Assembly (NCBI RefSeq): GCF_021245725.1
Contig: NZ_JAJGSX010000066.1
Span: 1-33,281 of the forward strand
From: Pseudonocardia sp. TRM90224
GTDB lineage: Bacteria; Actinomycetota; Actinomycetes; Mycobacteriales; Pseudonocardiaceae
Length of the DNA stretch: 33,281 nucleotides
Direction: 5' to 3'
The notes below the pieces were generated by a model, which made no database searches, was not told where the DNA came from, and saw only the letters and a list, made by a program, of their open reading frames with translations. Both the position numbers and the translations under genes were made by a program. Below, piece after piece: positions 29,958 through 33,281 of the stretch; position 1 is the first letter of the stretch, and each line of letters starts with the position of its first letter.

Positions 29958-30980
29958 GTGGCGCTACCGATCTTCCCGACGTCGCTGGTCGGCAGCTACG
30001 CCCAGCCCGAGTGGCTGATCGACCGGTCGAAGCTGGCCGGGCGCTTCCCGCCCCGGGTGCGGGCCAAGGAGCTGTGGCGCATCGCGCCGGAGTTCCTCGC
30101 CGAGGCGCAGGACGACGCCACGGTGCTGGCGATCCGGGCCCAGCAGGACGCCGGGCTCGACATCATCACCGACGGCGAGATCCGCCGCGAGAGCTACTCC
30201 AACCACTTCGCCACCGCGCTCCACGGCGTCGACATCGACAATCCCGGCACCGCGCTCGACCGCAGCGGCCACCCCAACCCGGTACCGCGCATCGTCGGGC
30301 CGATCCGGCGACCCCACCCGGTCGAGGTCGACGACCTGCGGTTCCTGCGCGCCCGCACCGACCGGACCGTCAAGATGACGGTGCCGGGGCCGTTCACGAT
30401 GAGCCAGCAGGCGCAGAACGACCACTACCCCGACGCCGAGTCGGCGGCCATGGGCTACGCGGCCGCCGTCAACGCCGAGGTCAAGGACCTGCACGCGGCC
30501 GGCGCCGACATCGTCCAGATCGACGAGCCGTACATGCAGGCCCGGCCCGACGCCGCGCGCGCCTACGGCCTCGCAGCGCTCAACGCGGCGCTCGACGGCG
30601 TCACCGGCACGACCGCGGTGCACATCTGCTTCGGCTACGCCGCGATCATCCACGAGCGCCCCGAGGGCTACTCGTTCCTGCCGGAGCTCGCCGGTTGCTC
30701 CGCCGACCAGATCTCCATCGAGACCGCCCAGTCGGGGCTCGACCTGGGCGTGCTGTCCGACCTCACGGCGAAGACGATCATCCTGGGCGTGATCGACCTG
30801 TCGACGCCGGAGGTGGAGTCGGTCGAGCTGGTCGCCGACCGGGCACGCCGCGCCTTCGGCCGGATCCCCGCCGAGCAGCTGGTGCTCGCCACCGACTGCG
30901 GGATGAAGTACCTGCCCCGCACGAGCGCCGAGGGCAAGATGCGCGCGCTGGCCGGGGCGGCGCGGCTGCTCAGGGGGTGA
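29958..30980 (+). CDS. Stand-alone MetE C-terminal-like (cobalamin-independent) methyltransferase/alkyltransferase
   Basis: This 340-residue protein equals the catalytic C-terminal domain of MetE. It has PTSLVGSYAQPEWL at the start, ITDGEIRRESY (70-80), VQIDEPYMQARP (186-197), the zinc ligands H222 and C224 (VHICFGY) and C314 (ATDCGMKYLPR). The N-terminal MetE half is absent, as in epoxyalkane:CoM transferase and other zinc thiol-alkyltransferases. In an extradiol-dioxygenase operon it may take a methyl group from a methoxylated aromatic or its product, but this is inference. The GTG at 29958 has GAGGAG 5 bases upstream, 8 bases after LigA. The end overlaps the convergent MDR gene by 11 bp. 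Confidence 0.83.
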   Translation: MALPIFPTSLVGSYAQPEWLIDRSKLAGRFPPRVRAKELWRIAPEFLAEAQDDATVLAIRAQQDAGLDIITDGEIRRESYSNHFATALHGVDIDNPGTALDRSGHPNPVPRIVGPIRRPHPVEVDDLRFLRARTDRTVKMTVPGPFTMSQQAQNDHYPDAESAAMGYAAAVNAEVKDLHAAGADIVQIDEPYMQARPDAARAYGLAALNAALDGVTGTTAVHICFGYAAIIHERPEGYSFLPELAGCSADQISIETAQSGLDLGVLSDLTAKTIILGVIDLSTPEVESVELVADRARRAFGRIPAEQLVLATDCGMKYLPRTSAEGKMRALAGAARLLRG

Positions 30981-31908
30981 GCACGATCCGGCCGGCGGTG
31001 CGCCCCGCCGCCTGCCGGGACCAGGCGTCGGCGGCGTCCGCGAGCGGCACCCGCTCGTGGCGGACCGTCAGCCGACCCGCGGCGGCGAACCCGCACACCG
31101 CCTCGATCGCGCCCCGGCGCAGCGCCGGGTCGAGAGCGTTGTTGGTGTAGCCGAGCACGTCGAGCGAGCGGCCCCGCAGGGTCGCCGAGTCGATCGCCGA
31201 CGTCGGGGCGGCAGCGCTGCCCAAGTGCACCATCCGGCCGCCGGGGCGCAACGCGCGCAGCGCCGCCGCGGCCGGCACCCCGAACAGCGGATCGATCACC
31301 AGGTCAGCGGGGCCGCCGGCGGACATCGCCGCCGCGAGCGTCTCGACGTCGGCGTCCGGAGCGAGCGGCACGCAGTCGTCGGCGCCGTGGCCGCGGGCCA
31401 GGTCGAGCGCCGACTGCGACCGCGCGCACGCGACGACCCGGCCGGCACCGGCCAGCCGGGCGAGCTGCACGGCCGCCTCGCCGACGACCCCGCCCGCACC
31501 GAGCACGATCACCGTCTCGCCCTCGACGAGCCGCCCGCGCCACGTCAGGCACATCCAGGCGGCCACGGCCGAGAGGCCCAACGCCGCGGCCAGCACCGGG
31601 TCGACCCCGGACGGCAGCACCACCACATCGTCCTCGGCAACCGCCGCCCGCTCCGCCATGCTCCCGTCCCCCGGCGCCATCCCGGCGGACGACGCGAACC
31701 ACACGACGGCCCCGGGCAGCGTCCCCACACCTTGCACACCGGGCACGTACGGGGTGGCGGGTACGCCGAAGTACGAGGTCCCCGACGCGCAGAGCAGGTC
31801 GAGCGGGGTGATCGGAGCGGCCAGGACGTCAACCACGAGACCGCCCGGATCGGGATGCTCCCCGACGACCGGCCCGGTACCCGGGGTGCGGATCAGCGCA
31901 GCACGCAC
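30970..31908 (-). CDS. Zinc-independent MDR (quinone oxidoreductase-like) alcohol dehydrogenase family protein
   Basis: This 312-residue medium-chain dehydrogenase/reductase has a GroES-like N-terminal domain and a Rossmann NAD(P)H fold with IVLGAGGVVGEAAVQLARLAGA (about residues 133-154). The structural-zinc cysteines and the usual catalytic zinc ligands are missing, which fits quinone oxidoreductases and enoyl reductases. It probably reduces a quinone or enone with NADPH. It starts at GTG 31908 with an AGAGGA stretch rather far upstream. It converges on the ring-cleavage operon with an 11-bp overlap. Upstream is a large inverted repeat holding a LacI-type operator-like palindrome. Its role in the aromatic pathway is possible but unproven. 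Confidence 0.83.
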   Translation of the reverse strand: MRAALIRTPGTGPVVGEHPDPGGLVVDVLAAPITPLDLLCASGTSYFGVPATPYVPGVQGVGTLPGAVVWFASSAGMAPGDGSMAERAAVAEDDVVVLPSGVDPVLAAALGLSAVAAWMCLTWRGRLVEGETVIVLGAGGVVGEAAVQLARLAGAGRVVACARSQSALDLARGHGADDCVPLAPDADVETLAAAMSAGGPADLVIDPLFGVPAAAALRALRPGGRMVHLGSAAAPTSAIDSATLRGRSLDVLGYTNNALDPALRRGAIEAVCGFAAAGRLTVRHERVPLADAADAWSRQAAGRTAGRIVLTP

Positions 31909-31943
31909 GGTGATCGATCCTCTCGGCGCGGGTCGGGTTGACC

Positions 31944-32004
31944 GTCGACAACGACGTTTTGGCTGATGTTAGCGCTCACAAACGACCAGAACGTCGTTGT
32001 CGAC
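31944..32004. repeat. 19-bp inverted repeat upstream of the MDR gene
   Basis: GTCGACAACGACGTTTTGG (31944-31962) and CCAGAACGTCGTTGTCGAC (31986-32004) are reverse complements at 18 of 19 positions around a 23-base loop. It lies 35 bases upstream of the MDR start. It could be a terminator for leftward transcription or part of a control region. Confidence 0.75.
31967..31980. promoter_or_regulatory. LacI-family-like operator in the loop of the inverted repeat
   Basis: TGTTAGCGCTCACA matches the symmetric TGTTAGCGCTAACA pattern typical of LacI-family regulators at 13 of 14 positions, with the central AGCGCT perfect. It lies 59 bases upstream of the MDR start codon. No LacI-family gene is encoded in this window. 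Confidence 0.45.
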
Positions 32005-32028
32005 GCTCACGCCGGAGCTGGGGTGCGC

Positions 32029-32163
32029 GAGTCGGGGCCGGGCCGTGCGCGAGTCGGGGTGGGCGGGTGAGTCGACACCTGCGGCACGGCGAGTCGACAC
32101 CTGCGGCACGGTGAGAGTCCCACACGTTCCGGCGGGCGAGTCCCACGTTTCGGCGGGCGAGTC
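32029..32163 (+). repeat. Array of seven GAGTC-headed degenerate repeats, about 22 bp apart
   Basis: GAGTC occurs at 32029, 32051, 32069, 32091, 32115, 32138 and 32159, with spacings of 18-24 bases. Two units are identical over 21 bases (starting GAGTCGACACCTGCGG), two share a CCCAC...CGGCGGGC form and two a CGGGG form. A hairpin TCCCACACG/CGTGTGGGA (32118-32126, 32167-32175) overlaps the end. There is no coding sequence. This lies in a gene-free stretch (32005-32787) in which no gene could be supported. Confidence 0.8.
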
Positions 32164-32339
32164 GCGCGTGTGGGAGCGGTGTGTCGCGCGCTTGGGCGGG
32201 TGGGGGTGGTTCTCGACGTGGTTCGTTGGGTGGGGTCGTGGCGGATGGTCTCGCGGCGGTGGTCCGGTTGGTCTTGGTGGTCGCGCGTTTTCAAGGGCGC
32301 CCTCGCCGGGCGGGCAGATCTCCGGGATGGTCGGGTCGT

Positions 32340-32472
32340 GCCATCCCGTCGACCTCCTTGGGGATACCACACGGCCGCCCATGGGCGGAGCTTCGTCGGT
32401 TGTGTTGCCGTTTTGTTGAGGGCCGCCCACGGGCGGCCGTGTGGTGGGGTTTTCCCAGGTCGACGGGATGGC
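32340..32472. repeat. Large imperfect inverted repeat (arms about 49 nt) in the gene-free region
   Basis: GCCATCCCGTCGACCT (32340-32355) is exactly inverted at 32457-32472. CCACACGGCCGCCC-A-TGGGCGG (32367-32388) is inverted at 32423-32444 with one mismatch. About 11 unmatched bases lie between the two blocks in each arm, and the loop is 34 bases. Each inner block is itself palindromic. CGGGATGG also occurs at 32323-32330 and can pair with the left arm instead. It could be a MITE-like remnant or a structured leader/terminator. Confidence 0.8.
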
Positions 32473-32787
32473 ACTCTTCAGCCCCCTATTGGTGGCGGGT
32501 ACGCCGGTTTCGGCGACCTCGCAGACCTCATGGTGTCCTCGCAGAGGTTGTGCGGTCTGCGACGACACACCAGGGTCTGCGCGGTGCGAAAACCGTCGCT
32601 AGACAGCACCACAGGACAGAGGACCACCCTCCAATCGCAGGCTGATCCCGGGACTAGAGTGCAGGTCGGGGACGGCAGGCGACGCAACCAGGAAATACGC
32701 TCTTCACCCAACCCGGCCACCCCGAAAGCAAGAGAAGAAGTCGAAATTGGAGTGGCTATGGATCTTCACCGCGTCTAAAATGGAGAT
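32473..32787. other. Gene-free stretch before the right-hand DUF222 gene
   Basis: No convincing gene is seen on either strand; the frames that cross it have no recognisable domain. A 9-bp inverted repeat TCGCAGACC/GGTCTGCGA (32519-32527, 32554-32562) is present. Base composition becomes more AT-rich toward the DUF222 start. A TAAAAT -10-like box lies at 32776-32781. Confidence 0.6.
32776..32787 (+). promoter_or_regulatory. -10-like box next to the DUF222 start
   Basis: TAAAAT (32776-32781) lies 6 bases before the ATG at 32788, which would give a leaderless mRNA. The intervening GGAG could instead act as a close ribosome site. No -35 at proper spacing was found. Confidence 0.4.
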
Positions 32788-33281
32788 ATGTCCGAGAACC
32801 TGCAGACCACCCTCGACGGGGTGACACAACTGCAGGCAGACACCCTGGTCGGGACGTTCGAAGAACGGTGCGCCGCGACCCGTGAGTTGGAGGTTCTGGG
32901 GCGTCGGCTGGATTTCGCGAGGGTTTGCGCGATCAGCGCTTTCGTTCGTGAGGGCGGTTTTCACGCGCGGGGCTACAGGTCGTCGATCCATGCGATCCGG
33001 GACCTGTGGAACCTCGACCACAACGACGCCAAGCGGTATGTGACCGCTGCTGAGCACGTCTGTCCTCGGATCGCCCTGGACGGTCAGGTGTTGCCGCCGC
33101 GGCTGCCTGCCACGGCGGCTGTGTTCGAGGCCGGGGCGATGAGCCTGCGACACGTCGAGAAGATCGTTGAGGTCCTCGCCTCGAAAGAGGCCGGGCGGCT
33201 GACACCGGCGGTGTGCGCCGACGTCGAGGTCCAGCTCGCAGACCACGCGCCCGTGTTCGAACCGCAGAGCTTGTACGTGTT
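32788..33281 (+). CDS. DUF222 (13E12-type) protein, N-terminal part, cut by the window end
   Basis: The first 164 residues, beginning MSENLQTTLDGVTQL, are an open frame that runs off the window. They read as an N-terminal DUF222 domain: ATRELEVLGRRLDFARVCAIS, AIRDLWNLDHNDAKRYVTAAEHV, LPPRLPATAAVFEAGAMSLRHV, then LADHAPVFEPQSLYV. Family members usually end in an HNH nuclease motif, expected beyond the edge. It stops almost exactly where the left-end fragment (63-851) begins in the family alignment and has the same orientation. Codon usage here is less GC-biased than in the metabolic genes, consistent with a repetitive or transferred element. Confidence 0.82.
   Translation, partial: MSENLQTTLDGVTQLQADTLVGTFEERCAATRELEVLGRRLDFARVCAISAFVREGGFHARGYRSSIHAIRDLWNLDHNDAKRYVTAAEHVCPRIALDGQVLPPRLPATAAVFEAGAMSLRHVEKIVEVLASKEAGRLTPAVCADVEVQLADHAPVFEPQSLYV

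Noticed and set aside
32029..32163. Possible CRISPR array
   Set aside because: Units are contiguous and of unequal length without unique spacers, and no cas genes are present.
32170..32778. Plus-strand frame of 202 codons in the gene-free region
   Set aside because: No domain, Trp/Arg/Gly-rich composition caused by repeats, and it crosses the long inverted repeat.

Overview
The window is very GC-rich, densely packed DNA with GTG starts, 4-base stop/start overlaps and several probable leaderless genes. It carries a complete roadblock-type 'conservon' (cvnA-D) and two DUF222/HNH (13E12-type) genes. This points to an actinomycete, most likely Pseudonocardiales (Pseudonocardia/Amycolatopsis-like). 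The taxon is an inference from gene content and base composition. I saw no rRNA, tRNA, CRISPR array, prophage structural gene or intact transposase.

Layout. 1-0.85 kb: the C-terminal part of a DUF222/HNH gene, probably broken. 0.83-3.7 kb (minus): a DHA2-type efflux pump, a GntR/UTRA regulator and a LysE-type exporter, probably one efflux operon. 3.8-6.1 kb: a DinB protein, a 167-bp MITE-like element, and a MarR regulator divergent from an alpha/beta hydrolase. 5.8-13.1 kb (minus): an XRE-cupin regulator followed by six translationally coupled genes (MHS transporter, FAD oxidoreductase, class III CoA-transferase, crotonase, DapA-family lyase/aldolase, adenosine-deaminase-like hydrolase). This looks like a self-contained uptake and degradation pathway for an unknown, probably nitrogen-bearing, compound. 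13.2-14.1 kb: a MarR regulator divergent from a small ABM-domain monooxygenase.

14.3-19.9 kb (plus): conservon kinase-like protein, roadblock protein, DUF742 protein and GTPase, followed 2 bases later by a Cu(I) P-type ATPase. 19.9-21.9 kb (plus): a relative of linalool dehydratase/isomerase, coupled to a Sco1/SenC-like thioredoxin-fold protein that has no membrane anchor; a strong bidirectional terminator follows. 22-24.2 kb: scoAB 3-oxoacid CoA-transferase divergent from a LysR regulator.

24.2-31.9 kb: a second catabolic cluster. An amidohydrolase (minus) is divergent from an IclR regulator. Then a tightly coupled plus-strand operon encodes a class III CoA-transferase, a citryl-CoA-lyase-like protein, a LigB-type extradiol dioxygenase, its LigA-type small subunit and a stand-alone MetE-like methyltransferase. 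A quinone-oxidoreductase-like MDR protein converges on it. The palindrome CGGAC-N4-GTCCG precedes both the amidohydrolase and the ring-cleavage operon and is a good candidate IclR operator. 31.9-32.8 kb: about 0.9 kb without genes, packed with inverted and spaced direct repeats. 32.8 kb to the end: the N-terminal half of another DUF222 gene, in the same orientation as the fragment at the left end. The two metabolic clusters therefore sit between two like-oriented DUF222/HNH copies.

Best candidates for undescribed biology: (i) the coupled deaminase/lyase/crotonase/CoA-transferase/FAD-enzyme operon, whose deaminase has an altered active-site motif; (ii) the LigBA + CoA-transferase + citryl-CoA-lyase + MetE-like operon, which lacks the usual 4,5-cleavage follow-up enzymes and may use a CoA-dependent route; (iii) the linalool-dehydratase-like/Sco-like pair beside a conservon-linked copper ATPase.
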